Positions 51,492 to 60,118 of a stretch of 64,000 bases of DNA are shown piece by piece. The DNA is from Desulfobacterales bacterium (GTDB taxonomy: Bacteria > Desulfobacterota > Desulfobacteria > Desulfobacterales > Desulfosarcinaceae), in NCBI GenBank assembly GCA_016218685.1, contig JACRDD010000036.1, positions 1 to 64,000 of the forward strand. The letters run 5' to 3'. The position numbers and the translations under genes were made by a program. Under the pieces are notes generated by a model. That model was not told the DNA's origin. It saw only the letters and a program-made list of their open reading frames with translations, and did not search any database. Every line of letters begins with the position of its first letter. Positions within the stretch are counted from its first letter, which is position 1.

Positions 51492-54400
51492 GGACGTTGA
51501 ACTCCGGACATGGGCACCGAGGCGGTGCGCTCCAGTTTGCCCCATCCCACCCAGGCCCCCTTGAGGGCTTTGAAAATCGACTTCCAGACCACCCAGCCCA
51601 GCAAGGGGCGATAGAGCAGGCGCATGGGCAGGCAGATCCAGGCCCGGCGCAGGCGGACCCCCTCCAGGGCGCAGGCCAGCACCGCCAGACCTAAATCCAT
51701 CAGCAGGAAAACGGCAAAGAAGATGCATACGGCACCGCCGCCCCCGAAAAGCAAGGAGAGAATCAGCATAACATCCACTATCGGGACGATGGCCACCAGC
51801 AAAATCTGGAAGAACCAGACGCCGGGCAGGCTGAAAAGGGCCAGCGCGCCATAACGCGCCTGAAAGAGCAGATCGCGGTGCTTCCATAGACATTGCAGCG
51901 TGCCGAAAGCCCAGCGAAAGCGCTGCCGAACCAGCGTGGGGATCGTCTCGGGTGCTTCGGTCCAGGCCTGGGCGCGCGGTTCGTAGGTCACGCGCCAGCC
52001 AGCGCGATGGAAACTCAAGGTCAAGTCGGTGTCTTCAGCCAAGGTATCGCCGCTGATGCCGCCCGCGGCCAGAACGGCTTGCCGTCGCCAGGCGCTGACC
52101 GCCCCCGGCACGACCGTGATACAGTTGAGTTGGTGATAGGCCCGGCGCTCCAAATTGAAGCCGCAGATATACTCCAGTTCCTGGCAGCGGGCGATGAAGG
52201 TGCGTAAATTGCCCACCCGGACATGGCCCGATACCGCCGCCACCCGGCTGTTCTGGAAGTGGGCCGCCAACTGGCCGATGGTGTCCGGCGCGAATTGGGT
52301 ATCGGCATCCAGGGTGATGACGATGTCGTGCCGCGCCGCCAGCATGCCATTTTGAAGGGCAGCCGCTTTGCCCTGGTTCGGCTGGCGGATCAGTCGCAAA
52401 CGAGGATCGCTTGCGGCGACCTCTTCCACCAGGGCGGCCGTATGGTCCGAGGAGCCGTCATCCACCACCACGATTTCGACGGGCCCGGGGTAATCGGTGG
52501 CCAGCAGGGTGGCTAAGGTTCGGCCAATGACTTTGGCTTCGTTGAATGCCGGTATCAAGACGCTCACCGGCGGTTGAAAGTCGGCTGTAGCGGTTACCAT
52601 CCCCCGTGGCCGGCGCCGGTGTCCCGCGGCCAAGGCCGCGACCACCAACGAGCGCAGCACCACCATCAAGGTGGCCACGATCATGAAGGCCCAGATCATC
52701 TCCTCGGCCGCATGCAGCATGCTAAACCCACTGTCGGCCACCATACGCGCCATCTGTTGGCCCTGGGGCGGCGTCGCCGGCATGAGCTGCTCGGGCGGCA
52801 GATGGAGCAACTCGCTCAAGGGCAAGACCCGGTCGCCGCGCTCATAAAGGTAATCGAGGATCAAGGGCAGGGCTTGAACCGTCTGGCGCCGATCCCCGCC
52901 GGCATCGTGCAGCAAGACGATGTTGCCATCCAGGCGCGCGGCCCGCACGTTGCGGACGATCTCTTGCGTGCCGGGGCGCAGGTAGTCCTGGGCGTCGATG
53001 GTGTTGGTGACGGTCAAGTAGCCCAACTCCTGGGCGATCTTGATGGGAAGAATATCCTCCGGACGGGTCATGTGGTTGTCCGCTTTGTAGGGCGGGCGGA
53101 AAAGCACGGTGGAATGGCCGGTCAATTTTTCTATGAGCCGCTGGGTGGCGTTCAGCTCCAGGCGCACACGTTCGTCGGAAATCTGCGACAGGTCGGTATG
53201 GGTATAGGTGTGGACGCCGATTTCATGGCCCTCGGCGTAGATGCGGCGCACCAGCTCGGGGTGCTCCTCCATTTTGCTGCCCACCATGAAAAAGGCGGCT
53301 TTGACCTCCCTGGCCTTCAGAATATCCAGGATGCGCGGCGTCCACCGGGGATCCGGACCATCGTCGAAGGTGAGCGCCACCATGTCGCTGGAACCCTGCC
53401 CCTGGTGCCAGACGGTGAGGTAGGTGGGGAAGCTCTCATATCGCATCGTTACCAGGCCGTTCGCCTGTTTTTCCACCCGGCGGCGTCCGTGGGCGTGGTC
53501 GTCCGCGACGGTCAGAAACTCACCTTGGCCGATGTGGGTGGCGATTTCAGCGGTGGGAATTACACCCAGGGCGCTCAGGTCGGTGGCGTCCAGCAGAGCT
53601 TTTTGCGCCAGACGCAGGGCATCCCACAGACCGGGATCCTCGGTTCCCAGCCGTGATATGGCAAAGCCGCCGATTTCCTTGCGCTGGGCGGCGCGCAGTT
53701 GATTTAGAAACGTAGCCGCATCCAGAAACCAGACATCATGAGCGCGGCCGGACTCTTCATAAGCATAATGTGGATTGGCGATCTCGGACTGAAAATCACA
53801 AAACGGCAGCCCCGACCGGCTGGCCCGGCTCATGGCATCGGCGAAGCCGATGGTTTCGGCCCGCGCTTCGCCCTTGGACCAGTCGTAGCCATAGGCGCCG
53901 ATGGCCACCACCCATTGGAAGGGCCGGCCATAGGCCGTCACGGTATCCAGCCAGCCCTCGAACCATGGCTGGGACGCCAGAGGCCCGGGGCTATCCTCTT
54001 CGCCGGTCTCGTCATGCAACATGGCTATGAACCGATCCACGAATGGGGAAAGCGCTTCCAACTCGAACACTTTTAACTCCAACCCCATTGGAATGCAGAG
54101 CCACAACTGCAAGCCCTTGGCATGCAGGGATTCGGCCATAAATCGAAGCAAAGCGGTGACCTTGGGGGCGTAAGATGGATCCAGGTGGCCCCATTCGATG
54201 GCCACGCCGCCGGCCCCCATCGCCTGCAGCGGTTCGATGAGGTTTTGGGCAAAGCGTGCCCTGCGTTCCAAGGGGCCGTTGGCCAGGGATTCCACGGCCT
54301 CGGGCTGCCAGGTGTCGTCCGTCAGGTTGCGCAGCAAGGGCAATAGCGTGATGCCGCGCCTGGCGGCGGATTTCTGAATGGCCGGGTCCGGATCGACGTG

Positions 54401-54817
54401 CAAAGTGCCCAGGCCATCCACCAGGCTGAACCATTCCGGGCAGACATGGGTGAATTGGTCGGCATGGCGTTCAAAAGAGGCCAGGCTGCTGGGGTCCCAA
54501 CTAACGGTAAAGGCCAGCCGGATCTGGGTGTCATTGTGGAGCGCAGGGCTTCGGGGCGGTTGCGGCGTCGAACGCGCAAAGCGCATCCAAAGCGGTTTGG
54601 TCACCCATGGTATCAGGGAGTTTTGTTTATCCGACACCTTGAGGCGCGATTGAAAGGCGGGCGGGGTCAGCCGCGGCATGACAAACAAGGCGCGCACGAA
54701 GAGCGTGGCGCCGACGAAGATGACGACCATGAGCACGAGCACCATCAGGCGCGTTCTCGTCCAGCGCTTGCCGACGGGGTCTAGAAAAACGAATCGGTTT
54801 TTATTTTCGTTATTCAT
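51488..54817 (-). CDS. Three-domain GH18-like/NodB deacetylase/GT2 glycosyltransferase membrane protein
   Basis: The 1109 residues combine several domains. An N-terminal membrane anchor is at 24-48 and a GH18-like barrel at about 100-420 (GGVAIEWGHL). A NodB polysaccharide deacetylase has TFDDGPD at 483-489 and HTYTH at 536-540. A membrane region at about 705-730 leads to a GT2 domain with DDGSS at 786, the DAD at 837-839, EDTD near 928 and QRFRW at 965-969. At least three further helices follow. GT2 builds a beta-linked chain while NodB and GH18-like domains can modify or trim it. Relatives make poly-N-acetylglucosamine-type polymers. ATG 54817 is preferred to the TTG at 54841. Confidence 0.88.
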   Translation of the reverse strand: MNNENKNRFVFLDPVGKRWTRTRLMVLVLMVVIFVGATLFVRALFVMPRLTPPAFQSRLKVSDKQNSLIPWVTKPLWMRFARSTPQPPRSPALHNDTQIRLAFTVSWDPSSLASFERHADQFTHVCPEWFSLVDGLGTLHVDPDPAIQKSAARRGITLLPLLRNLTDDTWQPEAVESLANGPLERRARFAQNLIEPLQAMGAGGVAIEWGHLDPSYAPKVTALLRFMAESLHAKGLQLWLCIPMGLELKVFELEALSPFVDRFIAMLHDETGEEDSPGPLASQPWFEGWLDTVTAYGRPFQWVVAIGAYGYDWSKGEARAETIGFADAMSRASRSGLPFCDFQSEIANPHYAYEESGRAHDVWFLDAATFLNQLRAAQRKEIGGFAISRLGTEDPGLWDALRLAQKALLDATDLSALGVIPTAEIATHIGQGEFLTVADDHAHGRRRVEKQANGLVTMRYESFPTYLTVWHQGQGSSDMVALTFDDGPDPRWTPRILDILKAREVKAAFFMVGSKMEEHPELVRRIYAEGHEIGVHTYTHTDLSQISDERVRLELNATQRLIEKLTGHSTVLFRPPYKADNHMTRPEDILPIKIAQELGYLTVTNTIDAQDYLRPGTQEIVRNVRAARLDGNIVLLHDAGGDRRQTVQALPLILDYLYERGDRVLPLSELLHLPPEQLMPATPPQGQQMARMVADSGFSMLHAAEEMIWAFMIVATLMVVLRSLVVAALAAGHRRRPRGMVTATADFQPPVSVLIPAFNEAKVIGRTLATLLATDYPGPVEIVVVDDGSSDHTAALVEEVAASDPRLRLIRQPNQGKAAALQNGMLAARHDIVITLDADTQFAPDTIGQLAAHFQNSRVAAVSGHVRVGNLRTFIARCQELEYICGFNLERRAYHQLNCITVVPGAVSAWRRQAVLAAGGISGDTLAEDTDLTLSFHRAGWRVTYEPRAQAWTEAPETIPTLVRQRFRWAFGTLQCLWKHRDLLFQARYGALALFSLPGVWFFQILLVAIVPIVDVMLILSLLFGGGGAVCIFFAVFLLMDLGLAVLACALEGVRLRRAWICLPMRLLYRPLLGWVVWKSIFKALKGAWVGWGKLERTASVPMSGVQRP

Positions 54818-54909
54818 GCCGTCTTTCTTTTTTCTCCACAAGTTGTATCGGCTTTAATAGGCCACGCAAAATAGCTCTTTTTTTTAAAAGGAGCCAATTT
54901 TTTTTGTAA

Positions 54910-54932
54910 GGTGTGACCGTATCTGTCACACC
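54910..54932. promoter_or_regulatory. Palindromic operator candidate between divergent genes
   Basis: GGTGTGAC and GTCACACC form perfect eight-base inverted arms separated by seven bases (CGTATCT). The site lies 93 bases from the start of the polysaccharide enzyme gene (minus strand) and 63 bases from the 59-residue protein gene (plus strand). A symmetric dimeric regulator is the simplest explanation. No consensus promoter elements were identified with confidence. Confidence 0.55.
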
Positions 54933-54994
54933 ACCTTGTTAGGGTGCCTCCCAGGATTGGATATTTTTAACCGCTTCATCCTAAGGAGGAGACC

Positions 54995-55174
54995 ATGACC
55001 CGCTATTATCAAAATGCAGACGGCCAGGAGCTGTTCGAGTATCACGGCAATACCGCCATCGAGCGCATCCGCAAGCACCGGGGCCGGGTTCGAAGGGATT
55101 GGCTTTTTTTCGACTCCGCCGAAGAGGCCGAGGCCTTTTTCAACGATCAGTGCGCCTGTGGGGAGGCGGCCTGA
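54995..55174 (+). CDS. Small 59-residue protein of unknown function
   Basis: A very good ribosome site (AAGGAGGAG) precedes the ATG. The product, 59 residues, is Arg- and Glu-rich, with a central RIRKHRGRVRRDW and a C-terminal FFDSAEEAEAFFNDQCACG, where two cysteines sit close together (CAC). No signal peptide or membrane segment is seen. The stop overlaps the start of the next gene (TGATG), so the two are translationally coupled. I recognise no family. It is downstream of the palindrome and likely the first gene of its transcript. Confidence 0.72.
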   Translation: MTRYYQNADGQELFEYHGNTAIERIRKHRGRVRRDWLFFDSAEEAEAFFNDQCACGEAA

Positions 55175-55284
55175 TGGAACGGCCCCTGATGTGGCGTCCG
55201 TGGCTCAGCGGTGTCATCGACTGCCTGGTGATGGGCCTGTTTTTGGCCATGAGCGCCGGGCTTACGCTGATCCTCTGGCATTAA
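55174..55284 (+). CDS. 36-residue single-pass membrane protein
   Basis: The product, 36 residues, is MERPLMWRPWLSG followed by a hydrophobic helix (CLVMGLFLAMSAGLTLILW), so it is a tiny inner-membrane protein. Its start overlaps the previous stop codon. Its 3' end overlaps the last 23 bases of the convergent histidine kinase gene. Small membrane proteins often modulate sensor kinases or transporters; a link with the adjacent kinase is speculative. Coding status rests on the coupling and the helix. Confidence 0.6.
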   Translation: MERPLMWRPWLSGVIDCLVMGLFLAMSAGLTLILWH

Positions 55285-57169
55285 ACGGCAGGCTCACGGT
55301 GATGGTGCAGCCGGACCCGGCGTTGTTGGCGGCAGCCACGCGACCGCCCATGGCCTGGGTGAGCTTGCGCACCAGGGCCAGGCCGATGCCGGTGCCGCTG
55401 GTCGTTCGGGTCAGGGCATTGTCGGCGCGGTAAAAATCGTCGAACACCTTTTTAAGGGCTCCCTTGGCGATGCCCGGCCCGGTGTCGGCCACGGCGATTC
55501 GTGCCTCCTCCCCCTCGATCCGGGCGCTGATGGTGATGCGCCGCTGGGATGCCGTGCGGCCGAACTTGATGCTGTTTTCCACCAGATTGATCAGGATCTG
55601 GAGCAGGGCTTCGCGGTCGAAGGCGAACTCCAGCAGGCTGTCGGCCTGGACGATCAGCTCGAACCCCTCTTGCGCCAGCTTGGGCGCCATGACCGCGCGC
55701 ACCTCGGCCAGCACCTCTTCCAGACGTCCGGGCTGCATGTTCACCTGGCGCTGCTTTTTCTCCAGACGGGAGAGTTCCAGCACGTTGTTGATCAGCCGGG
55801 AGAGCCGGGCGCTTTCCGAACCGATGATCCCCAGGTAGGTCTGCTCGCGCTCGGGCGTGGCGGCGATCCCCTGTTCGAGCATCTCCACATACATGCGGAT
55901 GTTGGTCAGGGGGGTCTTCAATTCATGGGTCACGGCCGAGACGAATTGGGAGCGCCGTTCGGAGAGGTCCACCACGGTCTGCACGCTCTGGTAGATGGCC
56001 AAAAGGCCGAGAATCATGATGGCCACCAGGGCGATGAGGGCCGCATTCAGCAGCCGCCGCGCCGGCGAGGGCGGGGCGCCGCTGCCTGAAACCGCCGCAT
56101 GCATGAAATTGAAGGGCGCCGGAAAAGTCCGCGCCGCCACTACGGGACCTGCTTCGGGCGCCGGATCCTCAAATTGGCTCGGGCGCGAAACCGACAGATG
56201 CAAGCGCGTAAAATTGGCCATGGGGTGCGGGTCGAAGTGGGTCCGGGCCAGGTGTTCCAGGAACGGGACCAACTGAAGAACGAAGCCCTGGCGGAGAATT
56301 CGATCGTTGATGACCACTCTGCGGAAGATGAAAACGCGTTGGTCGTCGATGAACACCGACTGGAGCGGAGCGATCTCCACCTGGAAGCGCGACTGCGCCT
56401 CGGTCACCGGCAATTGCACGGCGGGGGCGGCGCCGGCCGCCATGGCCGGGGGCGCCGGAGCCGGGGCCTGCTCCTGGCGGGTTCGGGCGCTTTCTTCCCT
56501 TTCCCCCATGGAGGATGCCATGCGCGCCGCATCGGCGCTTTCTGTGGACCGCCACCCCTCGTCCTTGGCGATGTTGGCCGCCTGGCCCGGGGTGAGTTCT
56601 TCCACCCGGACGCTTTTCTGCCCCAGGGATTCTTTGGCCAGCTTGCCGGGGGAAGTCGCCAGGTAGCGGTCGGCAAACCCTTTCTGGCGAGGCGCCTCCT
56701 TTTTCTCCAGGACCGGGGCCGGCTTTTCCGGCTCGGCGCCGGACAGCAGGGCATACTTCTTCTGATTGAAGATGCGGTTGGCTTCCTGGAGTCGATCCAC
56801 GAGCGCCCGGCGGGACGCGGGCACCTGCCGCAAATCGGCCACCAGGGGCGTTTGCAGCGAGCCGTCGGGATTGTTCTGCAGGTAGCCCAGAATGAACGTT
56901 TCCCGGGGTGGGTCGGCCAGGGGAGAGGGCTGAGCGCCCTGGTCCACCGGGGCCAGGCTGTGGCCGTACTCCTCCACGGAGCGGCCCTCCTCGCGCCGCA
57001 CCAGTTCGGCCAGCTCCTGCTCCATTTCATCCAGCCGCGTCTCGGCAAAGAAGCGCAACTGTCCCAGCTCTTCCTGGGCCACGCCGGCATACGTCCGCCA
57101 GATCACGAACGACAGCGGCAGGCACAGCGCCAGGCAGAAGAAAAGCAAATAGAGTTTAAGTCGTTTCAT
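55262..57169 (-). CDS. Membrane sensor histidine kinase with a large periplasmic region
   Basis: The 635 residues have two membrane helices (about 7-25 and 371-395) enclosing a periplasmic domain of about 345 residues. This domain is partly low-complexity (Pro/Ala/Glu-rich around 145-255). The kinase core has HisKA His415 in VTHELKTPLT, Asn532, DTGPGIA at 562-568 and GTGIGLALV near 592. Phosphorelay to the response regulator encoded just upstream is expected. Its 3' end overlaps a tiny membrane-protein gene on the other strand. Signal unknown; the long, flexible sensor suggests an envelope cue. Confidence 0.9.
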   Translation of the reverse strand: MKRLKLYLLFFCLALCLPLSFVIWRTYAGVAQEELGQLRFFAETRLDEMEQELAELVRREEGRSVEEYGHSLAPVDQGAQPSPLADPPRETFILGYLQNNPDGSLQTPLVADLRQVPASRRALVDRLQEANRIFNQKKYALLSGAEPEKPAPVLEKKEAPRQKGFADRYLATSPGKLAKESLGQKSVRVEELTPGQAANIAKDEGWRSTESADAARMASSMGEREESARTRQEQAPAPAPPAMAAGAAPAVQLPVTEAQSRFQVEIAPLQSVFIDDQRVFIFRRVVINDRILRQGFVLQLVPFLEHLARTHFDPHPMANFTRLHLSVSRPSQFEDPAPEAGPVVAARTFPAPFNFMHAAVSGSGAPPSPARRLLNAALIALVAIMILGLLAIYQSVQTVVDLSERRSQFVSAVTHELKTPLTNIRMYVEMLEQGIAATPEREQTYLGIIGSESARLSRLINNVLELSRLEKKQRQVNMQPGRLEEVLAEVRAVMAPKLAQEGFELIVQADSLLEFAFDREALLQILINLVENSIKFGRTASQRRITISARIEGEEARIAVADTGPGIAKGALKKVFDDFYRADNALTRTTSGTGIGLALVRKLTQAMGGRVAAANNAGSGCTITVSLPFNARGSA

Positions 57170-57205
57170 TGGCTACCTTGCATGGCCCTGGCGTGAAGTA
57201 TACTT

Positions 57206-57901
57206 CTACTCCGCTTTCCAGCGATACCCTTCGCCCCGCACCGTTTCGATCAAGCCATGGTCGGGGTCCAGCAGGTTGAGCTTCTTGCGCAGCTTGAGCA
57301 GGTGGATATCCACGGTGCGGGTTTCAATGGTGGCATCCGCATAGTGCCACACCTGGGTGAGCAGTTCGCTTTTGGGCACGATGCGCTCCTGGTGGCGGTG
57401 CAGGTAAACCAGGATATCCATCTCCCGGCGGGTCAGCTCCTGAACCTGATTGCCGCGACTGGCGCGCAGATTGCGGCCGTCGAACAGCATCTGCTTGTAT
57501 CGGATGCATTCGTCGCCCAGAGGCTTGCCGCTGCGCCGCAGCACGGCCTCCACCCGCACCATCAATTCCCTCAGGGAAAAGGGTTTACTCACATAGTCGT
57601 CGGCGCCGGCCTTGAAGCCGGCGACCACATCCTCTTCCGCGCCCTTGGCCGTGAGCATGATGATGGCCTGGGCCGGTCTTTCGCGGCGCAACCGGTTGCA
57701 GATGGAAAAGCCGTCCAGGGTGGGCAGCATCACATCCAGCAACACCAGATCGTACCCCCCGGATTGGGCGGCGGCCAGTCCCTGGCCGCCGTCGGACGCC
57801 CCGTCGGCGGCGTAACCGTTGAACACCAGCAGATCCTGCAATCCATGGAGAATGGCCGGATCGTCTTCCACCACCAGGATACGGGCTTTCGGGTTTTTCA
57901 A
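57206..57901 (-). CDS. OmpR/PhoB-type response regulator
   Basis: The 231 residues hold a receiver domain (acidic VEDD at 11-14, phospho-Asp56 in LVLLDVML, Lys106 in YVSKPF). A winged-helix domain follows (ELTRREMDILVYLHRH, RTVDIHLLKLRKKL, VRGEGYRW). Translation starts at TTG 57901, supported by AAGGAG seven bases upstream. The kinase gene begins 37 bases downstream and forms the cognate pair. A GTAAA direct repeat 71 bases upstream of the start is a candidate for autoregulation and for control of the divergent VWA operon. Confidence 0.92.
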   Translation of the reverse strand: MKNPKARILVVEDDPAILHGLQDLLVFNGYAADGASDGGQGLAAAQSGGYDLVLLDVMLPTLDGFSICNRLRRERPAQAIIMLTAKGAEEDVVAGFKAGADDYVSKPFSLRELMVRVEAVLRRSGKPLGDECIRYKQMLFDGRNLRASRGNQVQELTRREMDILVYLHRHQERIVPKSELLTQVWHYADATIETRTVDIHLLKLRKKLNLLDPDHGLIETVRGEGYRWKAE

Positions 57902-57971
57902 GCGTGGCTCCTTGCGCCTCGGGTTTGCTTTCAGTGGCCCCAGCGTACACCAAGGCGCCCCCGGCGGCAAA

Positions 57972-57987
57972 GTAAAAGTTGTGTAAA
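57972..57987. promoter_or_regulatory. GTAAA-N6-GTAAA direct repeat (CpxR-like box)
   Basis: GTAAA at 57972 and GTAAA at 57983 are separated by six bases, in the same orientation. OmpR-family regulators bind direct repeats of this size, and CpxR of enterics uses GTAAA-N4-8-GTAAA. It lies between the divergent response-regulator and VWA genes, in the promoter region of both. Recognition by the local regulator is an inference. Confidence 0.5.
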
Positions 57988-58095
57988 AAATTGCGTCTAA
58001 CCTTTTGCAATCCTTTGAATTGTCTTTTCGGGCGGCTCCCGTAGAATCGGCACCAGCAAGTCGGAAGAAAACTTTTTAACTGAAAGGAGCAAGAG

Positions 58096-59520
58096 ATGCG
58101 TACATACAAAAAAGGATTGTTGGCCATCGTGGCGTTGATCGCGGTCACCAGCGCGGCCCTGGCGATCATCGGGACCGAGCCGACGGTGGTGGGGGGCGCG
58201 GCCCAGGCCAGGGGGCAGGCGGCGGATAAGCGCATCACGGTGAACACCAGCCTGGCCCAGGACAAGGTCCTCAAGGGCTCGGACGGCCGCGTGGCCCTGG
58301 CCCTTACCCTGACGGCCGCGACCCTGCCCGAAATCCGGGAAAAAACGATCCAGCCCGTGGATCTGGCCATCGTGCTGGACCGCAGCGGTTCCATGGACGG
58401 CGCCAAGATCGAGGCGGCCCGCCTGGCCGTGCTGCGGCTGATGGAAAAGCTCACGCCCAAGGACCGGCTGGCCCTGGTCACTTACTCCAACGGCGTGCAA
58501 CTGGTGGCGCCGCTGACAGTCATGGATGAAGGCAGCCGCCAGCGCCTGATGGCGACGGTCAACCAGATCTTCGCCGACGGCAACACCAACCTGGGCGGAG
58601 GGTTGCGCCAGGGCATCGATCTCTTCATGGGCGCGCCGGATACGGTACGCCAGCGCAAGGTGATCCTGATCTCCGATGGCTTGGCCAACGAAGGCATCAC
58701 CGATCCCGTGGCCCTGGGACAAATGGCCGCCGCGGCCACCGACCACCACTTCGCGGTGAGCACCGTGGGCGTGGGCCTCGATTTCAACGAACTGCTCATG
58801 ACCACCATCGCCGATCACGGCACGGGCCGCTACTACTTTCTGGAAGATCCGCTGGTCTTCGCCCAGGTGTTCGAAAAGGAGTTCCAGCAGGCGCGCCAGG
58901 TGGCGGCCTCGGCGGTGGTGCTGCGCATCCCGCTTGAAAAGGGCGTCTGCCTGACCAGCGCCGGCGGATATCCCATCCGCGTGGAAGGGGACCAGGCCGT
59001 GATTGCCCTGGGCGACCTGGTCTCCGGCGAAGCGCGCAAACTCTTCCTGAACTTCCAGTTGCCCACCGATCGGGAGCGGACCTTTGCCTTGGGCAAGGTG
59101 CGGTTGGACTATGCCCACGACGGCCAGGACAAAATGCTGGAGGGCTTGCCTGCCCTGAGCGTGGCCTGCGTGAACGATCCCAAAGCGGTGCTGGCCAGTG
59201 TGGATAAGGATACCTGGGGCGAGCAGGTGGTGCGCGACGAGTACAGCCAGCTCAAGGAAGAGGTAGCCGAGGCCGTGCGCAATGGCGATGCCCAGGCCGC
59301 GGAGCAGCGCATCGAGAGCTACGAAGCCCGCAACCGCGGCATGAATGCCCAGGTAGGGTCGGCGGCCGTGAGCGATCATCTGGAAAAAGAGGTCAAGGGC
59401 TTGCGCCAAAGCGTCAGCGAGACCTTTGCCGGACCGCCGGCCGCCGTGGCTGCCAAGCAGAAGAAGACTTCCAAGGCGTTGCAGTACGACAGTTATCAGC
59501 AGCGCCGGGATAAGAAGTAG
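58096..59520 (+). CDS. Secreted von Willebrand factor A-domain protein
   Basis: The 474 residues begin with an N-terminal export or anchor segment (GLLAIVALIAVTSAALAIIG). The VWA domain has an intact MIDAS DRSGSM near 95-100, with TNLGGGL and ISDGLANEG as further metal-site loops. A beta-sandwich tail and a charged helical C-terminus follow. Such proteins sit in the periplasm and bind partners through a metal ion. AAAGGAG precedes the ATG. It heads a unit with a PspA-type protein (37 bases downstream) and a membrane protein, opposite a two-component system, so an envelope role is likely. Confidence 0.9.
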   Translation: MRTYKKGLLAIVALIAVTSAALAIIGTEPTVVGGAAQARGQAADKRITVNTSLAQDKVLKGSDGRVALALTLTAATLPEIREKTIQPVDLAIVLDRSGSMDGAKIEAARLAVLRLMEKLTPKDRLALVTYSNGVQLVAPLTVMDEGSRQRLMATVNQIFADGNTNLGGGLRQGIDLFMGAPDTVRQRKVILISDGLANEGITDPVALGQMAAAATDHHFAVSTVGVGLDFNELLMTTIADHGTGRYYFLEDPLVFAQVFEKEFQQARQVAASAVVLRIPLEKGVCLTSAGGYPIRVEGDQAVIALGDLVSGEARKLFLNFQLPTDRERTFALGKVRLDYAHDGQDKMLEGLPALSVACVNDPKAVLASVDKDTWGEQVVRDEYSQLKEEVAEAVRNGDAQAAEQRIESYEARNRGMNAQVGSAAVSDHLEKEVKGLRQSVSETFAGPPAAVAAKQKKTSKALQYDSYQQRRDKK

Positions 59521-59557
59521 GTCGAAGGCCGAAGGCAGAAAGAGAAAGGAGTCAAAC

Positions 59558-60118
59558 ATGGCGATCATGACACGCTTGTTGCGGTTATGGAAAGCGGATA
59601 TGCACGGGGTGATGGATCAACTCGAAGACAAGGCGTTGCTGCTCAAGCAGTGCCTGCGGGAAATGGAGAGCAGTTTGCGGCAGAAGCAGGCGCGTCTGGA
59701 GCAACTGCGCAGGAACCTCGAACAGCTCGCCAACGACCAGGGGCTGCGTCTCCAGGAACAGGAGAAGTTGGAAGCCGATATTGCCCTGGCCGTGCGCAAG
59801 CAGAAGGACGACATCGCCCGCATGCTGATCCGCAAACGGATGCTGCTGGAAGATACCCACGCGCGCCTGGAAGGCCGGCGGCGCCAGTTGGAAGAAGAGG
59901 CCCTGCGCCTGGCCCAGACCATCGCCGGGCAGCAGGGGCAGTACGAACAGCTCAAGGCCAAGGCCGCGGCCTATTGCCAGCAGTCCGAACAGCGTGCGGC
60001 GGACGATGCCGCCTCCCTCTGGAACGAACCGACCGGCCCGGTGCCGGTCACCGAAGAGGAGGTGGAACTGGAGCTGATGCGCCGCAAGGAGAGCTTGAGC
60101 CAGGGAGGTGCCTCATGA
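59558..60118 (+). CDS. PspA/IM30-family phage-shock protein
   Basis: This 186-residue protein is almost all coiled coil with the PspA pattern: short N-terminal amphipathic helix (MTRLLRLWKADMHGVMDQL), then long charged helices rich in Glu, Arg, Gln and Leu. PspA is 222 residues in E. coli, so this is a short version lacking part of the C-terminal helix. These proteins polymerise on damaged membranes and stabilise them. AAAGGAG precedes the ATG. Its stop overlaps the start of the next gene (ATGA), so the two are coupled. The association with the VWA protein suggests a stress module. Confidence 0.85.
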   Translation: MAIMTRLLRLWKADMHGVMDQLEDKALLLKQCLREMESSLRQKQARLEQLRRNLEQLANDQGLRLQEQEKLEADIALAVRKQKDDIARMLIRKRMLLEDTHARLEGRRRQLEEEALRLAQTIAGQQGQYEQLKAKAAAYCQQSEQRAADDAASLWNEPTGPVPVTEEEVELELMRRKESLSQGGAS

